From the NCBI RefSeq assembly GCF_000255295.1, contig NC_017030.1:9832328-9896327 (forward strand): 64,000 nt of DNA, given 5' to 3'. A program made the position numbers and the translations under genes. Shown here one piece after another: positions 24,920 to 34,600 of this stretch. This DNA comes from Corallococcus coralloides DSM 2259. GTDB taxonomy: Bacteria > Myxococcota > Myxococcia > Myxococcales > Myxococcaceae. The notes under the pieces are model-generated. The model was not told where the DNA came from and ran no database searches. It saw only the letters and a program-made list of their open reading frames with translations. Within the stretch, counting starts at the first letter, position 1. Each line of letters starts with the position of its first letter.

Positions 24920-25540
24920 TCAGGCCGCCTGGGCTCCGGCGAGCGCCTGGGCCACGTCCTTCTCCAGCTGGGTGAGGAACGTCTCGAACAGGCGCTCCTC
25001 CAGCGCGAACGCGGGCTCCAGCGTCGTGCCTGCCTTCTCCAGACGCTCCAGGCACGCGTCCTCGATGGCGCGGCGGTGGGACTGCTCCTCCACCACCACG
25101 CGCCCCAGCTCCTCGCGCACCACCGCGTGCCGCGTGGCCGCCTTGTAGAGCGGGTAGAGCACCATCGCCCGGCGCTCCACCACCGACGTGGTGAGCAGGT
25201 AGTGCAGGTAGACGTCCGTCGTCCCCGTGACGCCCGTCACCCACTCCGCCAGCTGCCGGTCCAACGACTGGAACCACGCCGACGCCGCGCCCACGCTCAA
25301 AAACTCCGTCACGTCCTCGCGGCCCGCCACCTCACAGGCCAGGCGCTTGAACGTGAACGCGTGGCGCGTCTCGTCCGCCAGGTGCCCCAGCACCTCCAGC
25401 GACGGGTGCCGGTCCGCCACCGTGCGCGAAATCTTCCGCGCCCCGATGAACTCCAAGAGCGACAACGTGTGCAGCCACCGCACTTCCAACTCCGGAGATT
25501 GAGCCAGCTGCCGCAACACCGTCTGGATTCTGTCACGCAT
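24920..25540 (-). CDS. Ferritin-like diiron-type protein
   Basis: A 206-aa all-helical protein without signal peptide. Likely metal ligands lie in LEFIGARKIS, LADETRHAFTFKRL (ExxH) and VVVEEQSHRRAIEDACL (a second ExxxH-like site), the pattern of ferritin-like diiron proteins. The ATG at 25540 is used; a longer frame to 25789 runs into the promoter region of the divergent kinase gene and is not favoured. Related families include tRNA-hydroxylating MiaE-like proteins and rubrerythrin-like proteins, but the match is to the general fold only. It is convergent with the methyltransferase-like gene, 4 bases apart. Confidence 0.65.
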   Translation of the reverse strand: MRDRIQTVLRQLAQSPELEVRWLHTLSLLEFIGARKISRTVADRHPSLEVLGHLADETRHAFTFKRLACEVAGREDVTEFLSVGAASAWFQSLDRQLAEWVTGVTGTTDVYLHYLLTTSVVERRAMVLYPLYKAATRHAVVREELGRVVVEEQSHRRAIEDACLERLEKAGTTLEPAFALEERLFETFLTQLEKDVAQALAGAQAA

Positions 25541-25824
25541 GGGGCGCCCCTCTATCGCGCCCCGCACGCCCTCCCAAGCACTGTCGCTCCGGACAGGAGT
25601 CATCACCCGCCCTGACCGGAAAGCCAGGGTCGGCGGACTGGCCAACAATGTCCATGCCCCCGCGTTTGACCCCGGGGCCCCCGTCGCCTTTGCTTCCCCG
25701 TGTCGAGGGCTGCGCCTGGTGCCGGGGGGTTGACCAGCATGCGTCCGTATCGCGGAGACCTGCATCCGTCCGGGCACCGTCCTGCCCACGCCGCCGTGTC
25801 GCGGTCCGGCACCGGAGCGCGCGC

Positions 25825-27180
25825 ATGAAGTCCCCGTCCCTGTCCTCCTGCCAGGGAGTGACGGCCTTCCGCCGCTGGATGCGCGCCCAGGACGCGGGCC
25901 GGCTCCTCGCGTCCCTGCGCGTGCGCCCCCTCGCGGGCTACCTCCTCCGGGGCTCGGCGCTCGTGGGCGCCGTCGCGTGGGCCCCCGGCGTCCACTCCTT
26001 CTTCGCCGTGCCCCTCACCCCCGCGCTCGCGTGCTTCCTTCCCGGCGCCGTCCACCGCGTCGCCTTCGCCTTCGTGCACGCACGCCACCGTCGCGTGGGC
26101 GCCGGGAGCTGGCTCGCGTGGCTGCCGGGCCTGGCGCTGGAGCACTTCTTCCTCGCGGGCCTCACCGCGCTCGCCGCGCCTTCCGGGGCGCTCGTCCTTG
26201 GCGTGCTGCTCATCGGCGTCTCGGCGGTGCACGGCCGGCGCTACCGCGTGACGTGGCGCGAGCCCTTCCTCATGGTCGGCACGCTCGTGGCCCTGCTGGG
26301 CGCGGCGGTGCTCGCGTGGCACTCCCAGAACGGGCTGCTCCTCGCCGTCGTGGGGCCCGCGGCGCTGGTCGCGCAGGTGTACCTGGGCTCGCTCGCCATG
26401 CGCTACGACCAGGCCCGCGCGGACGCGGACCGCCTGCGCGCCGCCGTGCACGCGCAGCTCGTGGAACAGCAGGAGCGCGACGTGGGCCGCCTCACCCAGG
26501 CCATGGCGGAAATCCTGGGCCATCACCAGGGCATGGACCAGGTGCTGCACGACGCCGGCACCGCCGCGGACATGATGAAGGCCTTCGGCACGCAGCGCGG
26601 GGTGCTCGCGCGCAATGGCTTCGAGGACCAGGCCCGCCAGCTCCAGGACAGCCTGCGGCAGCTCCAGGAGATGGTGAAGGAGGTGCGCGCCAAGAGCCGC
26701 CGCTTCGCCGGCACGGAGCCGGAGGCCGTGGACCTGGGACTGGTGCTGGAGTCCGTGCAGGCCCAGGTGTCCCTGCGCTTCCCCGACGTGGACATCCACG
26801 TGGAGATGCAGATGTCCCAGCCACCTCGCGCGCTGCTGCGCGGCGGGCCGCTCACGCTGCGGCGGGTGGTGGAGAACCTGGTTGTCAACGCATGCGAGGG
26901 CAATGGCGAACAGGGCGCGTCCCGGGTCTTCATCCGAGCGCGCACCGAACCGCTCAGCGGACGCCTGGAGGTGGAGATCGAGGACGACGGACCCGGCTTC
27001 CCTCCGGAGCGCCTCAACGCGCCCGCGGAGGAGCTCTACACGACCAAGTCCCAGGGCACGGGGCTGGGCCTCTACACCAGCGAGTGCCTGCTCCGCGCCA
27101 GCGGAGGCCTGCTGCACCGGCACAACGGACCAGGAGGCGGCGCCCTGCTCCGCATCCTGCTGCCCCGGGAGTACCCATGA
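25825..27180 (+). CDS. Membrane sensor histidine kinase with atypical H-box
   Basis: A 451-aa protein with about six hydrophobic N-terminal segments (residues about 35-190), a coiled linker (ARADADRLRAAVHAQLVEQQERDVGRL) and a C-terminal HATPase domain: N-box ENLVVNACEGNG, G1 box DDGPGFP, and a shortened G2 region TGLGLYTSECLLRASGG. The expected HExxxP H-box is not seen; the nearest candidate is ILGHHQGMDQVLHD, so the dimerisation/phospho-acceptor domain is non-standard. It overlaps the next gene (ATGA at 27177-27180), so kinase and methyltransferase are translationally coupled. The N-terminal sensor fold is not one I recognise. Confidence 0.8.
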   Translation: MKSPSLSSCQGVTAFRRWMRAQDAGRLLASLRVRPLAGYLLRGSALVGAVAWAPGVHSFFAVPLTPALACFLPGAVHRVAFAFVHARHRRVGAGSWLAWLPGLALEHFFLAGLTALAAPSGALVLGVLLIGVSAVHGRRYRVTWREPFLMVGTLVALLGAAVLAWHSQNGLLLAVVGPAALVAQVYLGSLAMRYDQARADADRLRAAVHAQLVEQQERDVGRLTQAMAEILGHHQGMDQVLHDAGTAADMMKAFGTQRGVLARNGFEDQARQLQDSLRQLQEMVKEVRAKSRRFAGTEPEAVDLGLVLESVQAQVSLRFPDVDIHVEMQMSQPPRALLRGGPLTLRRVVENLVVNACEGNGEQGASRVFIRARTEPLSGRLEVEIEDDGPGFPPERLNAPAEELYTTKSQGTGLGLYTSECLLRASGGLLHRHNGPGGGALLRILLPREYP

Positions 27181-28133
27181 AGCCCCTCAGCGCCCCCATC
27201 CCCACGCCGTCCACGACCCTGACGCGCGGGCGCGACGCGAATGAGGCGGTGGCCCCGTCCAGCGGCCCGGCCCTGCTCACGCCGTTCGACGTGCGCGCCT
27301 ACCATGAAGCCCTCGCCGCGCGCGGCCTCGCCCGCCAGGGCACGAGCCCCCGCGTGTACTGCCACACGGGGCTGGTGGACCGGCTGCCTCCGCCCGGCAC
27401 GCCGGGGCCGGAGCTGCGCGAGCGGATGAGGGATTCGCAGGAGGCGATGCTCGCGGAGCTCGCGCGCGCCATGGGCCCCTTTCCGGACGGCGGCGAGGTG
27501 CTGGACATGGGCAGCGTGCTGGGCGGCAGCGCGCTGTACTGGGCCCAGGAGCACCGCGCGCGCGTGACGGCGATGGTGACCGTGCCCACGCACCTGGAGC
27601 AGGTGCGCCGCTTCGTGCACGAGGCGGGCATGGGCGCGCACGTGCAGGTCCGGCAGTGCACGGGCGAGCCGCCCCGGACCCGCGAGTGCTACGACGCCGT
27701 CATCGCCGTGGAGAACACCTGCGCCCTGCCCCGCTCGGAGTGGCTGCGCGGCGTGCATGCCCGGCTCAAGCCCGGCGGCATGCTCGCCATCGCGGACTGC
27801 TTCTGGGTGCGGCCCAACGCCGTGCATCCCTCCGAGAACGCGTGGAGCCGCCACCTGGGCAGCGTGAACGCGTTCCTCGCCGACGCGCGCGAAGCGGGCC
27901 TGGAGCTGGAGGCCCATGACGACGTGTCCGCCCGAGCGGTGGGATTCTGGACGCTGAGCTCGGAGCTGCGCGTCCATGAGCACCTGGCCCGCGCGCCCAC
28001 GGACGCGCACAGCCTGCGCGCCGCGCTCAACGCCGTGCGCGCCGAGTCGCGCCGCGAGCACCTGTGGCTGCAACAGGGCCTGCTGGATGGAGGCCTGGAG
28101 TACGCGCTGCTCGTGCTGCGCCGCGAGGGCTGA
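27177..28133 (+). CDS. SAM-dependent methyltransferase (class I)
   Basis: A 318-aa protein. The SAM-binding core is VLDMGSVLGGSALYWAQ (motif I, about residues 112-128), followed by VTAMVTVPTHLEQVRRF and an acidic AVIAVENTCALPRSEWLRGVHARLKPGG segment that matches the post-motif helix and strand of small-molecule methyltransferases. The C-terminal half is helical. It begins inside the stop codon of the histidine kinase (ATGA), so their products are likely made in fixed ratio. The motif style is loosely like sterol/terpene C-methyltransferases. The substrate is unknown. Confidence 0.75.
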   Translation: MKPLSAPIPTPSTTLTRGRDANEAVAPSSGPALLTPFDVRAYHEALAARGLARQGTSPRVYCHTGLVDRLPPPGTPGPELRERMRDSQEAMLAELARAMGPFPDGGEVLDMGSVLGGSALYWAQEHRARVTAMVTVPTHLEQVRRFVHEAGMGAHVQVRQCTGEPPRTRECYDAVIAVENTCALPRSEWLRGVHARLKPGGMLAIADCFWVRPNAVHPSENAWSRHLGSVNAFLADAREAGLELEAHDDVSARAVGFWTLSSELRVHEHLARAPTDAHSLRAALNAVRAESRREHLWLQQGLLDGGLEYALLVLRREG

Positions 28134-28281
28134 TCCACCGTCCCTGGGCAGACGGCCCTGCGGGCCCCTGCTCCACGGCACGTCGAGAGGGCGGCCCGGC
28201 GTCGTGCAGCGCCCGGACGATGCTCCTGCCCCATTCCACCCCCAGCCTTGGGTTCGTCACACCAACATGGGGGGGTCGAGC

Positions 28282-28725
28282 ATGAAGGGTTTCACGCGAT
28301 GGATGGTGTTGGGAGCGGTGGCGGGCGCGATGGCCCTGACCGGGTGCCAGAGCAAGGAGCGCTCGCAGGAGGGCGGCGGAACGGGAGGCTCCGGAAGCAT
28401 GCAGGGCTCCCAGGACACTCAGGGGACCCAGGGCTCCGAGCCCAGCATGGGCGCGGGGCAGGAGCCGAGCACGCCCCCGAGCCAGGGCGAGGGCTCGACG
28501 ATGGATCAGGGCATGGGCGGCGGCGCTGACGCGGGCACGGGCGGCTCCGGCTACGACTCGGGCACGGGCGGCTCCGGCTACGACTCGGGCACGGGCGGCT
28601 CCGGCATGGAGCAGGGCTCCGGCATGGAGGGCTCCGGTGGCTCGGGCAGCGACACCGGCGGCTCCATGACGCCGGGCTCCAGCGGCGACACCGGCTCCAG
28701 CACGGTCCCCGAGCCCACCCGCTAG
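28282..28725 (+). CDS. Gly/Ser-rich lipoprotein with tandem repeats
   Basis: A 147-aa predicted lipoprotein with a signal peptide (KGFTRWMVLGAVAGAMALTGC) and a long disordered Gly/Ser/Gln/Met-rich tail. The ATG at 28282 is chosen; a second ATG at 28267 is possible. Inside the tail a 27-base unit (ggcacgggcggctccggcta cgactcg) occurs twice perfectly at 28534-28587 and once partly at 28588-28605, encoding GTGGSGYDS units. Such tails often sit in or on the outer membrane as spacers. No enzymatic function is visible. A GC-rich terminator follows at 28744. Confidence 0.75.
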   Translation: MKGFTRWMVLGAVAGAMALTGCQSKERSQEGGGTGGSGSMQGSQDTQGTQGSEPSMGAGQEPSTPPSQGEGSTMDQGMGGGADAGTGGSGYDSGTGGSGYDSGTGGSGMEQGSGMEGSGGSGSDTGGSMTPGSSGDTGSSTVPEPTR

Positions 28726-28743
28726 GCACTTCAGCCTCGGGAC

Positions 28744-28776
28744 GGCGCGGGCGTGTCCAGGTGGCGCGCCCGCGCC
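28744..28776 (+). terminator. Probable terminator after the Gly-rich lipoprotein gene
   Basis: A perfect 10-bp stem pairs ggcgcgggcg (28744-28753) with cgcccgcgcc (28767-28776) around a 13-base loop, followed by cttctt. It lies 19 bases after the stop of the lipoprotein gene and just before the convergent stop at 28782. Confidence 0.5.
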
Positions 28777-28781
28777 CTTCT

Positions 28782-30122
28782 TCACAGCTTCACCATCAAC
28801 GCGCCGGTGAGGCGGCTCTCCGTCTTCACCAGGTCGGGGCGCCAGCCGTCCACGACCGAGCCCGGCGCGCCCTGGTTGCCACCGGGCGGCGTGACGCCTC
28901 CGCGTCCGGAGAAGTACGGCACGCTGGCGGCGCGGTGGTTGAACTCCACGCGGAAGGTGATGAACGGCTGGGGGATGACGTCCACGGCCACCTGGAAGTC
29001 CCAGGCGCGGTAGCGGTCGCCCGGGTTCGCGGTGAAGTACGGCGTGCCAGAGGCCGCGGTCGTCCCGTTGATGGGCGGCAGCAGCACCAGGTAGCGCCCG
29101 GGGTTGGTGATGGCGCCACCGCCCACGGTCAGCGCCAGCCGGTCCTGGAGGAACCACGCGCGGTGGTACGCCATGAACCCCAGGAAGTATTGCGACCCGC
29201 AGTCCACGCCGCCGCCGAACTCACAGCCCGCGTCGAGCGTGAGCGACGCCGCCGCCTTGCTGACGAAGCCGCCCGGCGCGTCGTGGTACTTCACCATCAC
29301 GCTGTCGTCCGTGTGCACGCGCTTGCGGCCCGGATTCCCCAGCGTGTCCGAGCCGTAATACTGGTTGCCCACCACCGACAGCCAGCCCGTGGGCCGCCAC
29401 AGAATCTGCCCGCCCACGCCGTAGCCGTCGTTGAAGCGGCCATAGGACTGCCAGCCGTTCACGAGCCACGGTTCAACCTTGAGCGTGTCGCTGACGAAGA
29501 TTTGAGCGCGCACGCCATTGAAGAACCACGGCGTGTTCGACGAAACGTAGGAGGGCTGGTAGGTCCAGTTGTCCGCGTTGTAGTAGCTCCACAAGCCGAT
29601 GTAGCTCATGAAGATGCCGGCCTGCAGGTTGATGCCTCGCAGCGCATCGAAGTGGTAGCCGCCGTAGGCCTCGGAGACGTAGCGGTAGGCGTCGTCCAGG
29701 CTCCACTGGCCACGCGTGGGGCTCGCGTCGTTGCGCGGCGTGGTCTGCGAGTACATGCCGAACTGGGTCATCAAGCGGCCCATGACGTTCTTGTAGAGAA
29801 AGTCCCCGCCGATCCCGAGCTGCGTGACCTGCACCTCGCCGTGACGGAACACCTCGCTGGATCCGGAGAGCGTGTCGTCCCGCGGGCGGTTGAAGCTGTA
29901 GTGGTACGCCGTATCCAGACGGAACTCGCCAGTAAACGGGCCGAAGCGGAGCGGCTTCTCGTTGGCGCCCGCGTTGCCGGGCAGCCAGGAGAAGTCCGCG
30001 AAGGCCAGCGGCGCGGAGGGTTCATCGGACTGGGCTTGGGCTTCGGCGCGCGGCGCGAGCAGCAGCACGGCGAGCGCGGGTAGGAACGGGAGCTGGGGCA
30101 GCCAGGAGGTGACGGATCTCAT
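28782..30122 (-). CDS. Outer-membrane beta-barrel protein (porin-like)
   Basis: A 446-aa exported protein: signal peptide (LPQLPFLPALAVLLLAPRAEAQAQ), then alternating amphipathic strands rich in Gly/Tyr/Trp, with aromatic girdles (FTGEFRLDTAYHYSF, VGGQILWRPTGWLSVVGNQYYG) and a C-terminal strand ending in a hydrophobic residue (TGALMVKL), as for barrels inserted by the BAM complex. It looks like the putative outer membrane beta-barrel porin families (BBP2/DUF1597-type) found in Bacteroidetes and myxobacteria. The start at 30122 is the first ATG with a signal peptide; the frame continues upstream to 30716 with no plausible protein. No specific substrate can be assigned. Confidence 0.75.
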   Translation of the reverse strand: MRSVTSWLPQLPFLPALAVLLLAPRAEAQAQSDEPSAPLAFADFSWLPGNAGANEKPLRFGPFTGEFRLDTAYHYSFNRPRDDTLSGSSEVFRHGEVQVTQLGIGGDFLYKNVMGRLMTQFGMYSQTTPRNDASPTRGQWSLDDAYRYVSEAYGGYHFDALRGINLQAGIFMSYIGLWSYYNADNWTYQPSYVSSNTPWFFNGVRAQIFVSDTLKVEPWLVNGWQSYGRFNDGYGVGGQILWRPTGWLSVVGNQYYGSDTLGNPGRKRVHTDDSVMVKYHDAPGGFVSKAAASLTLDAGCEFGGGVDCGSQYFLGFMAYHRAWFLQDRLALTVGGGAITNPGRYLVLLPPINGTTAASGTPYFTANPGDRYRAWDFQVAVDVIPQPFITFRVEFNHRAASVPYFSGRGGVTPPGGNQGAPGSVVDGWRPDLVKTESRLTGALMVKL

Positions 30123-30408
30123 GGCCGCACCGGATTGCAGCCGTCGTACCCGGGGGTGAAACGCGCGGGACTCCAGCAACCCCGCGAGGTTGGCGGAGGG
30201 ATGCGGGCCCTCGCGTCGTGCGAATCGCAGGGAGCCCGTGCGGGACTTCGCGCGAAGCGCAAGAGGGATGGACGCGCATCCAACGTGCTGGATTTCCACC
30301 GGTGAACTCCCCGTAGGACCTGGGGGCATGCCCTGTGTCCACCCGCGCATCACCCCGGGGGGTGGGAAAGTCGGGAGGAAGGCAGGACTCGGGTACGGTG
30401 CCCGCACG

Positions 30409-31659
30409 ATGCGCTTCTCCTTCGTGCACGCCGCGGATCTCCATCTGGACACGCCGTTCCGGGGAGTGGCCACGCACGGCCCGCTCCTGGAGCGCTTCCA
30501 GCAGTCCACCTTCCATGCACTCGCGCGCATCGTGGACGTGTGTCTGCGCGAGCGCGTGACGTTCCTCCTTTTGGCCGGGGACCTGTTCGACGTGAAGGAC
30601 CGCTCGGTGCGCGCGCGGCTGGCCCTGCGCACGGAGCTGTCTCGGCTGGACCGCGCGGGCATCCAGACCTTCATCGTCCACGGCAACCATGATCCGCTGA
30701 GCGGGGACACCGGCACGCTGGGGCTGCCCGCGTCGGTGAAGGTGTTCGGTCCGGAGTGGGAGGACGTGGAGGTCCGGCGCGACGGCCGGCGTCTGTGCCA
30801 CGTGCAGGGCGTGTCCTATCCGGACGTGGAGGTGCGAGAGAACCTGTCCGCGAGATTCCGCCGCACCGGCGAGCACTTCAGCGTGGGCCTGCTGCACGCG
30901 AACCTGGGCGGCGACGCGGGCCACGCGAACTACGCGCCCTGCACGGCCGCGGACCTGGCGGCGGGCGGGCTGGACTACTGGGCCTTGGGGCACGTGCACA
31001 CGCGCGCGGAGCACCTGCTGCCCGGCGGCGGCGTGGCGGTGTACCCGGGCAACCCGCAGGGCCGGCACGTGCACGAGACGGGCGAGCGCGGCTGCGTGGT
31101 GGTGGACGTGGAAGACGGCGTCGCGCGCAGGCGGTTCGTGCCGGTGGACCGCGTGCGCTGGCACCGGCTGGACGTGCCGCTCGCGGGCGTCACGTCGCTG
31201 GACATGCTCCAGGCGGTGGCCACGGAGGTGGTGGAGTCGCGCTGCGCGGAGGACTTCGACGGGCACGCGGTGCGCCTCACGCTGGCCGGACGCGGCCCGC
31301 TGCATCGGGAGCTCGCGCGGCCGGGGGCGAGGACGCAATTGGAGGCGGACCTGCGTGAGCGGCTGGCGCGCGCGCACCCTCCGGTGCTGCTGGAGTCGCT
31401 GCGTGATGGCAGCCGGCCGGAGGTGGACCTGGAGGCGGTGCGCGCCGAAGGCGGCTTCCTGGGCACGCTGCTGGACGATGCGCAGGCGCTGGCCCATGAC
31501 GAGGCGGCGCTCACAGCGCTGTGGGATAGCGAGCATCTGACGAAGCTGGGCCAGCGACTCAAGCGGCTGGGCGTGGACGCGTTGGAGGTGCCTCGGCCGG
31601 AGCTGGTGGCGCAGGCGGGCCAGCGCGGCGTGGAGCAACTCCACGAGGAGGCATCATGA
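30409..31659 (+). CDS. SbcD/YhaO-type DNA repair metallo-exonuclease
   Basis: A 416-aa calcineurin-like phosphoesterase with the nuclease motifs in order: HAADLHLDTPF, LLAGDLFDVKDRS, VHGNHDP, LLHANLG and GHVHTRAEHLL, which supply the two-metal site. The family (SbcD/Mre11, YhaO) processes DNA ends together with an SMC-like ATPase. It overlaps the next gene by ATGA at 31656-31659, and that gene is exactly such an ATPase, so the pair is an SbcCD-like complex. The start at 30409 is the ATG opening MRFSFVHAADLH; an earlier frame start at 30190 would add 73 residues without conservation. Roles in hairpin cleavage and break repair are known for the family. Confidence 0.9.
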   Translation: MRFSFVHAADLHLDTPFRGVATHGPLLERFQQSTFHALARIVDVCLRERVTFLLLAGDLFDVKDRSVRARLALRTELSRLDRAGIQTFIVHGNHDPLSGDTGTLGLPASVKVFGPEWEDVEVRRDGRRLCHVQGVSYPDVEVRENLSARFRRTGEHFSVGLLHANLGGDAGHANYAPCTAADLAAGGLDYWALGHVHTRAEHLLPGGGVAVYPGNPQGRHVHETGERGCVVVDVEDGVARRRFVPVDRVRWHRLDVPLAGVTSLDMLQAVATEVVESRCAEDFDGHAVRLTLAGRGPLHRELARPGARTQLEADLRERLARAHPPVLLESLRDGSRPEVDLEAVRAEGGFLGTLLDDAQALAHDEAALTALWDSEHLTKLGQRLKRLGVDALEVPRPELVAQAGQRGVEQLHEEAS

Positions 31660-34600
31660 AGCCGGGCCTGCGCATCAACCGCTTCCAGGTGGACGGCTTC
31701 GGGCACTTCCGCGGGTACTCGGGGACGCCGGGGCCGGGGCTCACGCTGCTGTACGGGCCCAACGAGGCGGGAAAGAGCACGCTGCTGGCGTTCCTGCGCG
31801 GCGTGCTGTTCGGCTTCGAGAAGCGCGGCCAGCCGGAGCGCTATGAGCCGGAGGGCGCGCTCTTCGGCGGTGAGCTGTGGTTGGACACGGCCGTCGGCCC
31901 GCTGGTGGTGCACCGGCACGGCGGCAAGCGCGCGTCGGAGGGCACGCTCACGGTGCGCGGCCTGGATGGACAGCCGCTGCCGGAGACGCTGCTGGACCAG
32001 GCGCTGGGGGACGTGCCGCGCGAGCTGTTCTTCGAGGTGTTCGCCTTCCGTCTGGATGAGCTGTCCTCGTTCCAGCGTCTTGCGAAGCAGCGGGGTGTGT
32101 CGGAAGCGCTGTTCGCCGCGGGCATGCAGGGCGCACGGCTGCTGCCGGAGGCGGTTGAGCGGCTGAGCAAGAGCGCGGAGGCGCTCTACCTGCCGCGTGG
32201 TCAGACGAAGGAACTGAACATCGTGATGAAGGAACTGGAGGAGGTGCAGCAGGCGCTGCGCGAAGCGGGGGACCGGCCCGCGCTCTACTTCTCCACCCGC
32301 GACCAGCTGGCGGAGCGCATCGCGGAGGGCCACGCGCTGGAGGTGGCGCGCAAGCACACCGAGCATGAGCTGGACCACGCCTCGCGGCTGGAGTCCGCGC
32401 TGGGGGACCTGGCGGTGCTCGCGCGAGACCGGGCGGAGCTGGCCACGCTGCCCGTGCTGGACACCTTCCCGCCGGGCGCGGAGACGCGGCTGGAGGACGT
32501 GCTCCAGCGGCGCAAGACGTACCGCGCCCAGCAGGCACAGCTGCATGAGCGGCTGACGCCCATCGAAGAAGCGCGGGAGCGGCTGGCGGCCCCATGGCCC
32601 GTGCGCGAGCGCGCGGAGTCCCTGCGCACGGCGCTGGCCACGTACTCCGGACACTCCGAACAGCTTCGCTCGCTGCCCGCGCGCAGGGCGTCGCTCACGT
32701 CGCGGCGGCGGCAGCTGGAGCAATCGCTGGGAGAGCTGGGGCTCGCGGTGGACGCGGGTGGATTGCTCGCGCTGGACCTGGGCGCGCGGGCGCGTGGAGA
32801 GCTGGAGTCGCTCGCGGGGAGGCTGGACGCGGCGGACTCGGCGCTCGCGCAGGCGGAGGCGGAACAGGCGCGCACGCGCGAGGAACGGGCGCGGCTGGAG
32901 ACGGCGCTGGGGCGGGTGCAGGCGGAGCTGGAGGCGCTGCCCGAGGAGCGGCCCGCGCAGGTGCGCCAGCGGCAGGCGGCGGTGGGGCGGATGCGCGCGG
33001 TGCGCGGAGATCTGGAGCGGCTGGCCGAGCAGCGACTGGAGCAGCGTCGCCAGATGGACGGCGTGCGGGCGCCCACGGACGCGGTGCCGCTGCGCTCGCT
33101 CTTGCCGCTGTCGTGGGTGGTGGCGGCGGCGCTCGTGGCGCTGGGGTTCGCGGTGCTCGCGGCGTGGCTCGCGGGTCCGTCCGTGGGCGTGCTGTGCGCG
33201 GTGGGCGGCCTGCTGCTGGTGGGGTTGCTGCTGTTCGTGCGCCACCGCGTGGAGACGGCGCGCAAGGCCAGCCTGGAGGCGCAGGCGGCGCGGCACCGCT
33301 GGCGGCAGCAGGAGGAGGAGCGCTTCCGCTCGGTCCAGGCGGCGATGAGCGCACGCGAGGAGCTGCTCCAACGCGAGCTGTTGAATGCCTCCGGCGCGGC
33401 GGGGCTGTCCCCGGGCGCGTCGCTGTCGGACCTGGCCGCGCAGGAGGCACAGCTCGCGGAGCTGCTGACGCAGGCCGAGCGGCGCGAGCTGCTGGTGCGC
33501 GAGGAGGACACGCTGCGCACGGCCTGGGACACGGCGGTGCGCGAGGCCCAGCGCGTGGAGGAGGCGCGGCTGCGCGCGAGCCAGCGCGAGGAGGTCCTGC
33601 GCGAGGAGTGGAGGGCGTTCCTGGTGGCGCGCCGCTTCCCGGAGGCCCTCTCCGCGGCGTCGGCGCTGACGCTGTGGCTGGATGCCGCGGCGCTGCGGCA
33701 GCGGCTGTTGGACCTGCGCACGGACGAGGAGGAGTTCACGGTGGCGGAGACCGCGTGCGACGCGGTGACGACGCGGCTGCTGCAGGAGGCGCGAGCGGCG
33801 GGTCTGCCCGAGGGGCCGCCGGAGACAGTGGCCGCGCGGGTGTCCGTGGCGCTGGAAGAAGTGCGCTCGAGGGCGGCCGACCAGCGGCACCTGGACGGTC
33901 AGCGCGGCGAGCTGCTGGCGGAGAAGGCGCGGCTGGACCAGCTGGCGCTGGACGAGGACCAGGCGTGGGAGGCGCTGCTCACGGAAGGCGGCTGCCAGGA
34001 CGAAGCCACCTTCCGCCGCCGCGCGGTGCAGGCGCGAAGGTACACGGAGCTGGCGGCCCGGGTGCGCGAGCACGTCCAGCGGGTGCAGGCACTCACCGGA
34101 CTGGGTGAGAACGCGGCGAACGAGGAGGTCCACTCGGCGGGCGGTGAGACGGGCCTGAAGGAACAGCTCGCCACGCTGCGCGAGCGCCACAAGGCAGAGG
34201 GCGAGCGGCACAAGGCCGTGCTCACGGAGCAGGGCAGCCTGAAGACGCAGCTGTCGCAGTGGGAGAACGACGACCGCGTGTCACGGCTGCGCATCCAGGA
34301 GGAGACGCTGCGCGCGAAGGCGGCGGAGCTGGCCACGCGCTACGCGGCGGACCGGCTGACGCTGGCGTTGCTCGGAAGGGCGCGCCGGAGGTTCGAGGAG
34401 GAGCAGCAGCCGCGCGTCATCCAACTGGCGAGCGAGCTGTTCTCCGAGCTGACGGCGGGGCGCTACCGCCGCGTCTTCATCCCGGCCGGGGACGCGCGAG
34501 AGCTGCGCGTAAGCGACGGCGCCAGGGACTGGAGCGCGGAGCAGCTGTCCCGGGGCACGCGCGAGCAGCTGTTCCTCGCGTTCCGGCTGGCCGTCATCCG

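Noticed and set aside
28534-28605. A CRISPR-like repeat array
   Set aside because: Units are contiguous with no spacers, in frame within a lipoprotein gene; they are coding tandem repeats.
30975-34211. A 1078-aa minus-strand frame opposite the SbcCD-like genes
   Set aside because: It crosses the boundary between two real genes and is dominated by Arg, Gln and Leu; it is a phase shadow of the coiled-coil gene.
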